A DNA stretch of 64,000 nt, taken from NCBI GenBank assembly GCA_949130495.1, contig OX422214.1, positions 2,898,046 through 2,962,045 of the forward strand, read 5' to 3'. Position numbers and translations under genes: made by a program. Source of the stretch: Sambucus nigra (lineage: Eukaryota; Streptophyta; Magnoliopsida; Dipsacales; Adoxaceae). Position 1 is the first letter of the stretch; each line of letters starts with the position of its first letter. Below are positions 35,320 to 47,600 of the stretch, in pieces. The notes under the pieces were generated by a model, which saw only the letters and a list, made by a program, of their open reading frames with translations, was not told the origin of the DNA and ran no database searches.

Positions 35320-35489
35320 TTAAAGAGGGTGAAACGTTTGACATTGCAGGGATTAAGTTCCAGGGTGAAAATGTTGTTACTAACTTTGACATTACGCGAT
35401 ACGACATGGAGAGGATAATGGCAAGCAATACTTTGCTTGGTGGGGACCTTGCTAGGCGAAACAAGCCGAGGGAACTAACGTTCGCGTAA
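35320..35489 (+). pseudogene. AINTEGUMENTA-like AP2 domain exon fragment
   Basis: The frame reads DIAGIKFQG, then VVTNFDITRYDMERIMASN and TLLGGDLARRNK. This is the end of the second AP2 repeat and the adjoining segment of AINTEGUMENTA/AIL transcription factors, which bind DNA and promote organ growth. The text upstream (LKEGETF) is a decayed form of the preceding helix. The rest of the AP2 domains and the other exons are missing, so this is an isolated exon copy. The frame closes at 35487-35489. Confidence 0.75.
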
Positions 35490-35689
35490 AGAAGGTAGAA
35501 ACATTTCTTAACACGGTTGTGGCTTTTACTTGGTATTCTTGACTTAACTAACTCGATTTTTCTTTGTTCTATTGTAGTCCATGTAGGCTCAGATTCTTGA
35601 GATTGTCAAAATAAAAAGATTGATATCATGACAAATGTCAAAATAAAGAGGAAATATATAATGTGCCAAATGTTTCTATTTGTTTAACA

Positions 35690-36130
35690 GCTACTAGAGA
35701 TCGTAATGTTGGAAAGACAGCCTTGGGATTTAGTATCTCTGTTGAAAATGTTAGAGAGCGAGGTTTGTCAAATTTTTACAATCTTGATATAAATTTTGTT
35801 TATATTTTTGTTTGAGTTATGAATCTTATGATCATAATGGATGAATCCCAAAAAACTTGATAATGTGGCTAAAACAGTGTTGTGGAATCCCTATTGATTT
35901 TGGCTAAAACAATCTTGTTGAATTCATTTTGGACAATTGTGGGTATATTGAAAAGATGGCATGGAATTTTCAGAATCTATGAAAAGGATGTGGAATCGAT
36001 TTATGTGGACGACCTCAGAACCTCCTTCCCAAGAGAGGAAATATTCAAGGTTTTAGTGATTGATCCAATGGCAGGTGTGATTGGCAGATTACTCCCATGT
36101 ATTTGTATCTCATATGGGAAAACTAAATTG
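35690..36130 (+). pseudogene. Unidentified exon-like fragments
   Basis: A frame near 35692-35770 reads LLEIVMLERQPWDLVSLLKM, and one near 35950-36080 reads IYVDDLRTSFPREEIFKV. Both look like real protein text but I cannot name the parent genes. They lie between the AP2 and the RNase-like fragments on the same strand. Confidence 0.35.
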
Positions 36131-36150
36131 GTGAATTTATTAAAAGTCAG

Positions 36151-36320
36151 TTGAATTATGTTATGCAGTGTCCGGGATCATACTCTGATAGCAAGCATGG
36201 CTTCTGCTGCTACCCAAAGACAAGTGTGGCTGCTGCTCCAGAAGCATGTGGTAGTCGTATATGGACATTTGGATTTATAGAAACTCTTCCTTCAAGCAGT
36301 TGCACCGTAACTGGTTTAAA
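36151..36320 (+). pseudogene. Possible S-like ribonuclease (RNase T2) fragment
   Basis: The frame contains QCPGSYSDSKHGFCCYPKTS, close to the Q-PGSY-x-D-x-K-x-CCYP segment of plant S-like RNase T2 proteins, near the first active-site region. The similarity fades after that. The catalytic HGLWP-type motif is not readable. A chance cysteine-rich match is possible. Confidence 0.4.
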
Positions 36321-37430
36321 TAGTCATGCATTAGTCATTGTGGCAAATTCATTTTACAGTATATTACCAAAAATTCAACGGTGTTACCACAAATAAATCA
36401 ATCAATATGTCTGACAAAATGTATGATTTTAAGTACATGGACCTGTTATGAATAACGGACGCTATTCATCAATATTATCAATGCCGAATTTAATTTTATT
36501 GTTGATCATTACGATTAATTTGATTATGCTAATGATGATGATTAGGAGAGTACTGATTATGCTGATGATGATGAATATGATGATCTGCATGAGGATGATG
36601 CCGATGCCAATGGTGAGTATATAAGTTCTTTATTGGCAGCGAATTCTGTCATCATAACATCTGATTCTTTGAGTTGCGATCATCAACTATTATGTCATTA
36701 TAACATCTGTCATCATAATTTTAGTTGTTATCATCTACTATTTATCTTGGCCTTTGGTAACCAAAACATGGATCAGGGCACTCTAATATTATTCGGTAAC
36801 ACCAAACATCTCAGCAGGTCGATTGATCCCATTATCTTTGATGCTCTACATGCATCACTAACGTGCAACTTATTTCTTGGCCAGGGTCCCACAGATTTGG
36901 TAGAACTATTAAAGCAAAAGTACTGGGAAGCTTAGCTTCTTAATGCTCAACTTCTTTGCTTCCAAGGGTAGTGATACTACTTAAATTATACTTCGGGACT
37001 AAAATCCCATTAATCCATTGGATATCTTTTTTATCCTCTCTCTCCATATCACGTTTTTTTTGTTAAAGATAAGGTGTCAAATTTTTTGATATACTAATGC
37101 GTGGAATCGCCAATGTCAATGGTGATACAAAACTTAGGAGTACAATGTATATTTAAGTATAGTGTTCTAAACTTCATCCTGATAAAACCATCCACATATG
37201 AGTATAAATGGGCAAATGATGTACAAATCAAGAAACCTATTGAGTAATAAATGTACTTGATTGAATCTCAGTTGGATGAAGAGTCATTCTTTCCTCAAAG
37301 GCTTGGTAAAACTGGTGTTTAATTTATACCTTTTTCGATTCATCAAAGCAGTATTCACTGGAATGAAATCATTTAGTTTCATTTTATTATTATATTTCCA
37401 GTTGATGTAATGTTATTTTAACATTTTGCA

Positions 37431-37590
37431 GGTGTAACATTTCCTCCATACTTGAGGGATGCTGTGAAAATATTATGCAAGAGCATATTTCGTGTATATC
37501 CTCAGATTTATGGCTTATTTTCAGAAGATTGTGTCTCTTAAGAAGGAGGTCGTCTAAGCACATGCTTCAATTTTAATTTTCATGTTTTGG
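37431..37590 (+). pseudogene. MOB1 kinase-activator exon fragment
   Basis: After an acceptor-like TTTTGCAG the frame reads FPPYLRDAVKILCKSIFRVY, then continues in another frame as FQKIVSLKKEV. Together these match the C-terminal half of MOB1-type proteins, which are scaffolds that activate NDR/LATS-type kinases. A frameshift and a stop separate the two parts, and the remaining domain is absent. Confidence 0.7.
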
Positions 37591-37739
37591 CGATCAATTT
37601 TAATGTATATATATGTTTTGGCAATCATTTTTTTTAAACGATGATTATTATACTAAAATTTATGTTAAAATTACTTCGGCTATAATTTTTTAGTAATCAC
37701 ATGAAAATTACTTCGACTAAAATCAGGTACTCATGCCTT

Positions 37740-38230
37740 CATTATCTATTTACAACACTGCTGAACTCTTGGCTGATTTCACCTGAGAAGATGATATTCA
37801 GACACTGCTATTGAAAGGATTCGATGTAATTGGAGCATTAAATGTGGCAAACAACCCTGATTTGGAGTGAACAGCGGGTGAAGCAATCGAGGCCATGCGT
37901 GGATTGAGGAAGAGTGTTTTCTCGAAAAATTGAGATTTGATTGGAGCGATGGCGGATTCCACTATAGGCGACGTTCGATTTTTTGAATGGATATCTGGAA
38001 ATTCGAATAGCTTTGAGTGTGTTACTTCCGTTGTATACGAAAGATGAGCCTGCGAAGTACATTTGGGGGAGAGGTTGTATACTTTGATGCCAGCTTCCAA
38101 TTAAGTTGCTTATTTATTATCCTCTAAATAGACCTAAAGATTCGGAGGATATATTTACACGTGCAACTGAAACTGTTTTGGTTAAGTTTAGAGACCCAAA
38201 AGTCACATACATGATATAAGCATTAATTGA
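37740..38230 (+). pseudogene. Ufm1-specific-protease-like N-terminal fragment
   Basis: With stops and frame changes, the plus strand reads LLLKGFDVIGALNVANN, then AGEAIEAMRGLRKSVFSKN, then SFECVTSVVYE and ATETVLVKFRDPKV. This resembles the N-terminal, non-catalytic part of plant Ufm1-specific protease (UFSP2-like). No catalytic Cys/Asp/His region is present. The assignment rests on order of motifs remembered for the family and should be tested by search. Confidence 0.5.
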
Positions 38231-39329
38231 ACCCTTGATTGAAGAACCATGACCTTCCATTTTTCGAGGAGTGGAATTAGATCTCCAAGAAGAGCTCTCA
38301 AATGCTATAATTTCAAACGAGACGACTCAATAATATGATGCAAAGTCTTTATCATGTTCATATTTTTTCTTAAAAAGTAGAGATTTCAACATCGTTTACT
38401 TCTATTGAGGAGGTAAATTTCATATAAGATTTTACTTAATTGTTGTGTTCAGAATTTGAATGGGTTATATAATGAGCAATCTTTAAACTAAAAAAAAGGT
38501 TTATACATTATAGATGATACAACAAGCTAACTGAATATATGAAGTTTGGGATTAATCTCATTCTATCTTTCACTCCAGGTCCAATCAACTACTCAATGCC
38601 CAACTATTTAGTATGAAAACAAACCAATGTGTGTATGTCTGTTATCTTTTTATACACGTGTTATACACAGTTTGCGATTGTATAAATCTATATATTTAAT
38701 ATAAAATTTTCTTTTTGTTCTTTTAGGGGTTGAATCTTTTTGCAGTTGGATTGGGTCTGTGAATCAATTGGAGTGTAATATGGATTAGTATACATGTTGA
38801 ACATATGGATTATGTTTTTAGTTCCCTAGAACAGTAATATTATAGTTATGAGATTTTTTTGTTCACTTGGTTCACAAATCCCTTTCACTGTATCAATATT
38901 GAGATAATTTTGTTAAATACATTAATTAGGATACGTTTTTGTTTTCTTTATTAAACTGTCAACTAATAGTGATTAATATTTACTTCACTTAAGTTTCATC
39001 TTCTACCTTGGCAAGAGTCATAGCCTTTTTATTATTTTTTTTTCAGATTCAAAGATAGCATATCAAATGTATGTTTTCCATTTGGATACCTAATTTCAGT
39101 TTGTAGATCTAATTAACATTCCTCGATATCTTAAATTCCATAATTTGTATATATTGGCCTCAAATTATTCTTTTATTCCCGTCTGATATGATTTCGGATG
39201 ATGATTGAAATGAGGGCTTTGGCTTTTGAATTTATTACTCCCCGCATGAAAGTATAATTTTGTATTTTACATAATTTTTATTTTAAAATGTTTATGTAAC
39301 TATTACAATTTACACAACTGTCATTTTCA
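38231..39329. other. AT-rich sequence without recognisable gene
   Basis: No frame of note. It continues the composition of the preceding gene-fragment region and leads into the minisatellite at 39330. Confidence 0.3.
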
Positions 39330-39945
39330 CACAATCTTTTTTCACGTACTACGAACATGATTCAGATGATAGTGACACGACATGATATGAAATAATATAA
39401 TTTTTTATCTATCTCGAACACGACCTTTTTATGATGAAACACAATCTTTTTTCACATACCATGAACATGATTCAAATAATAGTGACATGACACAATATAA
39501 AATAATATGATTTTTTATCTATCTCAAAAATGATCAAAGCAAAGTGGAAAATCATAATTTTTTTAAAGAAACATGAATACGATCTGAGTAAAAGTGATAC
39601 GACACCATACGACATTAAATAATATTTTTTTTAATCTTGAACACCATCCAAGTGAAAGTGGTACAATACTAAATATTTTTACTTAAGAATGAATTTGATC
39701 AAAATAAAAAACTACAGAAACGGCATGGACTATTACTTTTTTCCTATCTCGAACACGATCAAGTAAAAGCGGCAAGACACAAAATGTTTTTTTTAAACAA
39801 AAAAGAACCCAACCAAAATAAAAATGGCATAGCATGACACAACATAAAAATAATTTTTTCACCAATCAAGAACACTACCAAAGTAAAAGAGCCACAATAC
39901 AAAATATTTTTTTAACCAAAAATGAACTCTATCAAAACGAACACT
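39330..39945 (+). repeat. Degenerate minisatellite of about 80-bp units
   Basis: Roughly seven to eight degenerate units share CTATCTCGAACACGATC, AGTRAAAGTG and ACACAATAYAAAATAAT followed by a T run. The best pair is at 39330-39415 and 39432-39520. Tandem repeats close to the 3' end are common in Helitrons, and the terminus is about 240 bp downstream. Confidence 0.7.
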
Positions 39946-40074
39946 ACTGTGTGGTCTAATGTAATCGATCCGTCTTCGTGCCTTTAGAGGATTTTTTTTC
40001 TTAACGTGGTGGATAGCCCTATAAAGAAAGGAAGTTATGCCTAAATTTTCTAAATTATTTACCATAATTGTTGG

Positions 40075-40185
40075 GGAACGAAATCTTTGTCGTTTTGCAA
40101 TTATGTACTTTGAAAATTTTCATCGTTTTTCGATTACCTACTTTGGATATTTTCACCGTGCCTTCAGGCATGGGCATTCCTCTAG
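40075..40185 (+). mobile_element. Helitron 3' terminus (copy 2)
   Basis: An eight-pair hairpin (CCGTGCCT / AGGCATGG, 40156-40163 and 40166-40173, one G-T pair) precedes GGCATTCCT and terminal CTAG (40182-40185), then T. It matches the terminus at 6889 over about 80 bp. The element to its left probably carries the captured gene fragments at 35320-38230, and E1 may have inserted into it. The 5' TC end was not located. Confidence 0.78.
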
Positions 40186-41745
40186 TGTATATATATAGGG
40201 TGGTGGACCTTAGCAAAATTCATTTTAATTTTGCTTATGGTATTTTGAAGCAATTATTGTGCTGCCTTTAGAAACACCCATCAACAATAGTAATTGCACA
40301 CCATGTTAGATTTCAGCAACATTCCAAAATTTAATCACACCCCACCACCTCTCTCTCTTCTCAAACTCCCTATTTTGGGTTATGCATATCTGGCTTTAGT
40401 TTGATATTTTTATTTCTTTAAAGAATTTATTCGGTAGGGAAAATAAGTAATAGAGGAAAGAGATAGAATAGAGTTTTATTTATGAAAACACAATCAATCT
40501 ACCATATGATACCTTTTGGCACCAAAAGGTTTTTGTGTATTATAGCCTATGGTGGCTTTCGAGGGTGCCCCAAGAATTTAGGGTCCGTTTAATACAAAAG
40601 TGGGCAAATGGTTTAGGTGACAAATTTTTTCATGACGCCATGACAAATTCTATAATTTTTTAGGTGTGGCTATTTGATAACATTAACTTTTATGGTGATG
40701 AATTCTATTGTTTGATAATTTTTTTAGGGATTAGGATATAAAAAGAAAATAATATCAATTGTCCCCAATCGGAATTCATTTACCACTAATATAAATCTAT
40801 TCTACTTGAGTATCAACAAAAGTTAAAAGTAGTATCTATCGATTCCACTTGAGTGTCATATAAATATTATATGTTTACAGTCCCCAAATACTTTTTACGA
40901 AAACTTTATCGACCACATTATATTTTAGACGAGCTAGCAAGTTGACGATAGTTGGAAAAGGGTCGAGTTGTTTAAATAAATCAAACAAGAATGTATACAT
41001 ATAAAAATCTGATATAAGACAATTGTATCTCAATGCCTATAAAACATTGAATAAAAATAAAGTAGAATGTGATTTAAAAATATGATAAAAACTACATGTA
41101 AAAAATAAATAAAAGAAACTGATTTAAAAAAATCGGACAAAAAAATACGAAATAAAAAATTATATAAAATAATTAGACAAAAAATATACAAAAATCTGAC
41201 GTAAAAAATTATGATACCAAAAAAATCGGATGAAAAAACTAAAAAAGATATAAAAAATCATTGATTTTAACAAAATAAAAAAACCTTTATTTTGACAGAA
41301 ATATAAATCTTGACAAATCTTGAGTGGAAAAATTGTCGAAAAGCATAAAAATTGCATGTTGGATGGAAACGTTTTCCATGGAAAATATTGACTTTCAAAC
41401 ACATATAAAAGGGGGAAAACCTCAGTTGCCACATTTTTTGCCAATTGCCATTGAAAATTGTGGGTAAATCGATTGAGTAATAATTTTTCCGATTAGAAAA
41501 ATTTGCCATGGCAGATCCTATAATTTTTTAGCTGGGGTTGTTTGATAGCCTTAATTTTCTAGGTGACAAATACTATTTTTTTATTGTGTTTTATATCGTA
41601 AGGGAATTAATGGAAGGGCCTGATTCTAACAACCTGTGTTCTTGGAGCCAATTAAATTCCATAATTGGGGGTGAATTGGGAATTTAAGAAATTATCATGA
41701 ATAGTAATTTTTGGGATTTTCGAGGATCGGATGATTGTCGATGGG
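40186..41745. other. Repeat debris between Helitron and E6
   Basis: No gene. Two related segments of about 100 bp occur at about 40620-40735 and 41500-41590 (sharing CTATAATTTTTTAG and TTTGATA), which look like paired ends of an unrecognised element. The first begins soon after GGGTCCGTTTAATAC (40578), similar to MITE termini. The interior 41040-41330 is very A-rich. Confidence 0.4.
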
Positions 41746-41937
41746 TGTAATATTTACTTTTGGGATTAAGTAAATATGTTGGAGTATTTTAATTGCTTAT
41801 CACCGTTGAGTAAAGAGACACGAGGTAAGATTTTAATTGGAAAACCCACATTTAGTCGTGTGGGGTTAAATAGTGAGTTGCGGTCAAGTACCTCGGATGG
41901 AAATTTTGACAACGCCGTGAGTCTCGGAATGGACGAG
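41746..41937 (+). repeat. E6 LTR, left part (split by E3)
   Basis: TGTAATATTTACTTTTGGG resembles the LTR starts of E4 and the solo LTR. The sequence is cut at 41937 by E3 with target duplication ACGAG, and resumes at 62994. The exact left edge is a judgement, since the far LTR is outside the window. Confidence 0.55.
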
Positions 41938-44634
41938 TGTGACAACTCGCTATCCGAAATAAAGGGTGGCCAGCCCTATACCCCGATGAAACAGTATTCA
42001 TTGATAGATATCATTCTCAGCATCACAATAACATACAGAGTATCAGGAATAACCACCAAAAATTTCAGAAAAACGGGTTATCAAAAACTTTAGTTTAGAA
42101 ATTTAAAGAAAACATTTTCAACAACCCATAATAGAAAAGAAGGTGGAAACTCCAACAAGCATATATATATACCAACAATAGTAAGGAGAGAACTGAAACA
42201 AACATCGGTCAATATAATTTACACCACATACACTAAGTTCCAGGTGTTACATAATACATCCATTATGCAAATACAACGATTTGGGCCACACGCCCGAATG
42301 AGAACCGATCATAACTAGAAAACAATAATGGAGGCATCTACACAAAATAACCCGTGATACCCGCAAAATGTCACGGCTCCTCAAAAGACACAGGGATGGA
42401 AAGGTCATTACGGGCGACCGTGCGGCGGAACACCTGAACGGATACAGTATATATACATGCACAACAAGAAAGAAGAACCGGTTAGAGGCCGAATTGATAT
42501 GATCATCAGATAAATGACAGGTATGACAAATAATGAATAAGTAAGCATGGATGATATGCTAATATGATAACATCATAAAAAGAACTAAGACAGATAATAG
42601 TATAAGAATGAAATCCAATTACACAAGAATTTAAAAGTACTTATAAGCCTTTTTCATCTTTCATCTTCCTTCCATTCCTTATCAGGAATACATTTACTAC
42701 CATGTGCACTATATGGCACTTATCTCAATAGTATGCTCTTTATGGCATATACTTTGCTCTTTATGGCATTAATGTTCCATCGAGTCCAACTCGATAATTA
42801 GAATAGTTATAAGTATAAATATAACGATTCTAAGACCGTCCGTCCGGGTTTCCCCACTGTGCGCGCCCCTAAATAACCATCATCTTTCAGGGCCTAACAT
42901 AAGACAACCTGGGATCCTATCGCAACCGTCGGGAAGTGGCCATATGCCTGCGGGGTAGTCAAGACCACACCCGAAATCTCCTACCCATCGCAGAACGATA
43001 TAAAACAGCGCTCATATGGCCTAGGACTATATCCACCCTGCATTCACTAGCCAGGGGACTTCACCTCACGCTCGGACTTCCCTTAAGATGGTATTTAGAG
43101 AGGTGTGTAACATCCATTTTATTTATTTCCATTACATGATTTAGTAAATTATCATTTACCTTATCAATTTCACATTTTAACAAATGCATTAAGCTTAACC
43201 GGGACTATACGCATTTCATATCATCATAACATCCTCGATAAGGAATCAGACTCCAAAGTTATTCCCAAAGCCTCCTTTAGGCTTTAAAATGGACCATCAA
43301 GTCAAACCTAAATCACGTTAACTCCTAAAGTCTCCAAATTCGACTATAAGATGTCCTAGACCCTTATAAAACAACAAGACAAAAGTGATGCCTAAACATT
43401 TCTTTGAACACCCCTGGACGGAACCTTAGATGAGCCCATTCTGGTCTAGGGTATCGACCAAACTCAACTAATACTATAGGATCCTATATTTACTTCATTT
43501 AAGAAGGTTCCTAATTACTAATCCTAAAGAAAAGGGGTTAAAATTTAAAAAGAAAAATTTGGAAAAGTGCAGGGTTTCCGAATCGATTCGCCCCCTGGCC
43601 GAATCGATTCGGTCAGAAAACCTGAGATTCTACAAAGTTACCGAATCGATTCGGTTGGAAGGTTTGGGTTTCTGCATAACTGCCGAATCGATTAGGACCA
43701 ATCCGAATATATTCGGTTCACTAGACCTGGGCACTGAACCAAGGCTAATCGATTCGCCCAGAGGGCCGAATCGATTCGGTCCTTCGATTTTGCCAAGATT
43801 TGGCTATGGGGTCTTGGACTCCAAATATACTCCCAAGCCAAATCTCCTCAAACCAATCTTATTTGTCATCACCAATATATCATCAACACTACTACTGACC
43901 ACCTTAAACCTCATCAATCATCCCCATCATTTTTGAAGGGATCAAAACCCACAAATACATAAGAAAACCCTAAAATAGCTAAACCATAATCAATACATAA
44001 TTATTATAACAAATCATCTATCTTAAATCACAAATAGCAAGTAGAAACTTGCCTTGATTCAGAAATTGCAGATTTTCTCTTAGTAGAAGCAAGAATCCCT
44101 CTCCAATCTCCAAATCCCTTTTCTTTCTCTACACTTTTCTTCTTCTCTCAAGCTCTCTAGGTTTAGGAAATACAATTTGGTGAATAGTGACTCACACGAG
44201 ACATAAATCGTGCCTTAAGCCAAAATCCCATCTCACTTGATAAATTATTGCGATAAAATAATACGCAACTACACGTTTAAGGGATAATCAGTCAAAAATG
44301 CCCAAAACATCAAAATACAATATGGTACACTAATTGACTATCTCGAACGTTCCGGATTCAACTACAGCCTCCAAATTATCATTTGGACATTTTATAATTC
44401 AATTCAAGTTCCGGTCTCATTATTAAGCCAAAATTCATTTTAAGTTCAGATGATATGCTAAAACATAACATGGCAATATTCACCCATAGTTATGGTATAT
44501 ATATGCAGACTCATAGGGAATATTAACTTTTCTACATTAAATTAGCATTCAAATAATAACCCAAACACTATATCTCTAATTACCATACCTAGTAATTAAT
44601 ACAAAATACGTTCTCATAAGCGAGGGTTATTACA
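41938..44634 (-). repeat. E3 3' LTR (left copy)
   Basis: In sense it runs 44634 (TGTAATAACCC) to 41938 (GTTGTCACA). Landmarks are TTCGAGATAGTCA (44334-44353), a GA-rich tract (44100-44165), AAG|GCAAGT (GC at 44052-44051), palindromes (43579-43782), and CCGTTCAG|GTG (AG at 42435-42434). It lacks one palindrome unit present in the right copy. Confidence 0.92.
43579..43782. repeat. ATCGAT-palindrome cluster in E3 3' LTR
   Basis: About seven units, several as the 14-bp palindrome CCGAATCGATTCGG. The frame 43559-43936 across it is a by-product of the repeats. Confidence 0.92.
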
Positions 44635-44681
44635 TACTCTCCCCTTATGAGGGAATTTTGTCCCCAAAATTCAGGCGTACC
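44635..44681 (-). other. E3 polypurine tract and 3' internal end
   Basis: Plus-strand TACTCTCCCCTTATGAGGG is GGGGAGAGTA next to the LTR in element sense. It is preceded by the AATTTTGGGGACAAAATTC block typical of the family. Confidence 0.85.
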
Positions 44682-47600
44682 TCATAAGAAAAGATGTGGA
44701 TATTTCTCTCGCATCTCGTCCTCACGTTCCCACGTTGATTCTTTGGCATTGTGATGACTCTAAAGAATCCTCACTAGGGGCACTACATGAGACCTTAACT
44801 TTCGTTCCCCATACTCAAGAATAGCAACCGGTTGTTCTTCATATGAAACATCGGGTTGCAAGTCGATATCTTCAAAAGGGATGTGCCAAAGGGCACCCTC
44901 ACATCTTCTATACTTCTTCAAAGAGGAGACATGAATTACATCATGGATTTGTTGCAAAGGCTCCGGCAAAGCAAGTTGATACGCCACGGGACCAACCTTT
45001 GCAATCACAGGGAAAGGTCCAACAAAATGCGGTGCAAGCTTTCCTTTCTTCCCGAAACGTTTAATGCCCTTCATTGGGGACACTCGCACCAACACTTGGT
45101 CTCCAACCTCTAACTCCATGTGTCTCCTACCCGCATCGGCATAGCTCTTTTGACGATCTTGGGCTATCCGAATGCGATTTCGAATAAGTTTGATTTTTGA
45201 AGAAGTGTCTTGGATCATTTCAGGTCCAAGAAATTTGTTATCACCCACTTCCAACCAACAAGCGGGCGATCTACATGGTCGGCCATATAAAGCTTCATAA
45301 GGTGCCATTCCTATAGTAAATTGGTATGAGTTGTTATAAGCAAACTCAACCAATGGAAGGTATTGTTCCCAACCTCCCTTAAAATCAAGTATGCACATAC
45401 GAAGCATATCCTCCAACATCTAGTTTACCCTTTCAGTTTGGCCATCTGTTTGAGGATGATAGGAAGAGCTTAACTTCAACTCGGTCCCCATGGCTTCTTG
45501 GAAACTTCGCCAAAAGTGGGACACAAATATTTTATATCGGTCGGAAACAATGTTTAAAGGTACCCCATGAAGTCTAATGATCTCCTCAATGAACAATTGG
45601 ACATAGCGAGCGTTATCATAATCTGTACGCACAGGCAAGAAGTGTGCCGACTTGGTCAATCGGTCGACAATCACCCAGATCGAATCTCTGGGATCTAGGT
45701 AAGCCCGTAATGAAGTCCATAGAAATGCTTTCCCACTTCCATAAGGGAATCTCCAGCGGTTGTAACAAACCTGTCGGTCGCTGGTGGTCGATCTTAACCA
45801 GCTGACAAGTAGTGCATTGGGATACAAACTCCGAGATATCCCTCTTCATACCAGCCCACCAATACTGATGACGCATATCTTGGTACATCTTGTCCCCACC
45901 TGGATGCACCGTAAACTTTGACCCGTGAGATTCCGCCATTACCGCTCGTCTCAAGTCCCCATCTTCGGGAACAATAAGTCTTCCATGGAAGCGTAGTCCG
46001 CCCTCAGAACCAATCGAGTACGACTCCGCTCCCTCGGACAACAGTCGGTGTATATGGTCTTGACAACCTTTATCTCTTCTCTGGGCTTCCACAATTTTTG
46101 CTATAATCGCAGGAGTAACGGTCATTACGGAAATGAATGCTCTTACCCCTGCATCCTCCTGGCTGAGCTCTCCCCACTTAGCCTTCCATACCTTAGCTAA
46201 GTCTCCCTCGGGCTTCCTACTCAAGGCATCTGCTACCACGTTCGCCTTTCCAGGATGATAATGAATATCAAATTGGTAGTCTTTCACAAACTCCAACCAA
46301 CGACGCTGATGCATATTCAAGTCTTTTTGGGAAAATAAATATTGCAGCGATTTATGGTCGGTGAAAAGAATAAACTTTTCCCCCAAGAGATAATGCCTCC
46401 ATATCTTCAAGGCAAAGACAACTGCGGCAAACTCCAAGTCATGCACCGGATAGTTCCTTTCGTGAGGCTTCAACTTACGAGAGGCGTAAGCAATAGCTTG
46501 TCTCTCTTGCTGAAGAACACCTCCTAACCCTTGAAGAGATGCATTGGTGAAGACTAAGTATTCCAATCCTGGGTTTGGCAATGCGAGGACTGGAGCCGAA
46601 GTTAATCTCTCTTTGAGCTCATCAAATGCAGCTTGACATGAATTGTCCCCAACAAATCTCACTCCCTTTCGAGTTAAATTCGTCAACGGGCTAGCAATCT
46701 TTGAAAAACCCTTAGTAAATCGAGGGTAATAGCCCGCCAAGCCCAGAAAACTACGAACTTCAGTGGGCGTCGTGGGCTGACACCACTCTCTTACCGCAAT
46801 CACCTTACCAGGGTCCACAGATACACCTTGGGATGACACCACATAACCCAGAAATTGAACTTCCTTCAACCAAAAGCCACATTTCTCAAACTTTGCATAC
46901 AATTTGTGATCCCTCAATCTCTGCAGGACCAATCGTAAGTGAGTAGCATGATCAGACTCTGTCTGAGAATAGACTAGGATGTCATCGATAAATACAATAA
47001 CAAACTGGTCAAGGAAATCCCGAAACACCCTGTTCATAAGATCCATAAATACAGCAGGAGCATTGTTTAGCCCAAAGGGCATAACCAAGAATTCGTAGGA
47101 TCCATAACAGGTCAGAAATGCAGTCTTGGATACATCTTGCGCTCGTATCCTCAATTGATGATACCCCGTCCTCAAATCGATTTTGGAGAAGTATGACGCT
47201 CCCCTAAGTTGATCAAACAAATCATCGATGCGAGGTAAAGGGTATTTATTCCGGATGGTGACTTTATTCAACTCTCTATAGTCCACGCATAACCGGAGAG
47301 AATCGTCTCTCTTCTTCACAAACAATACCGGAGCACCCCACGGCGATGTACTACGCCTAATAAAGCCCTGCTCGAGTAGCTTCTGAATCTCATCTCTCAA
47401 CTCCCTCATCTCCACAGGAGCCATACGATAAGGAGCTTTAGCAATCGGTCGAGTTCCCGGCATTAAATCAATCACAAACTCTATTTCTCGACTTGGAGGT
47501 AATCCCGGTATCTCACGAAAAATATCTTCAAAATCTCTAACAATTGGAAGAGAATTTAGGGGAACCACAACATCTCTAGATGCATCTTCCGCAATACAAT

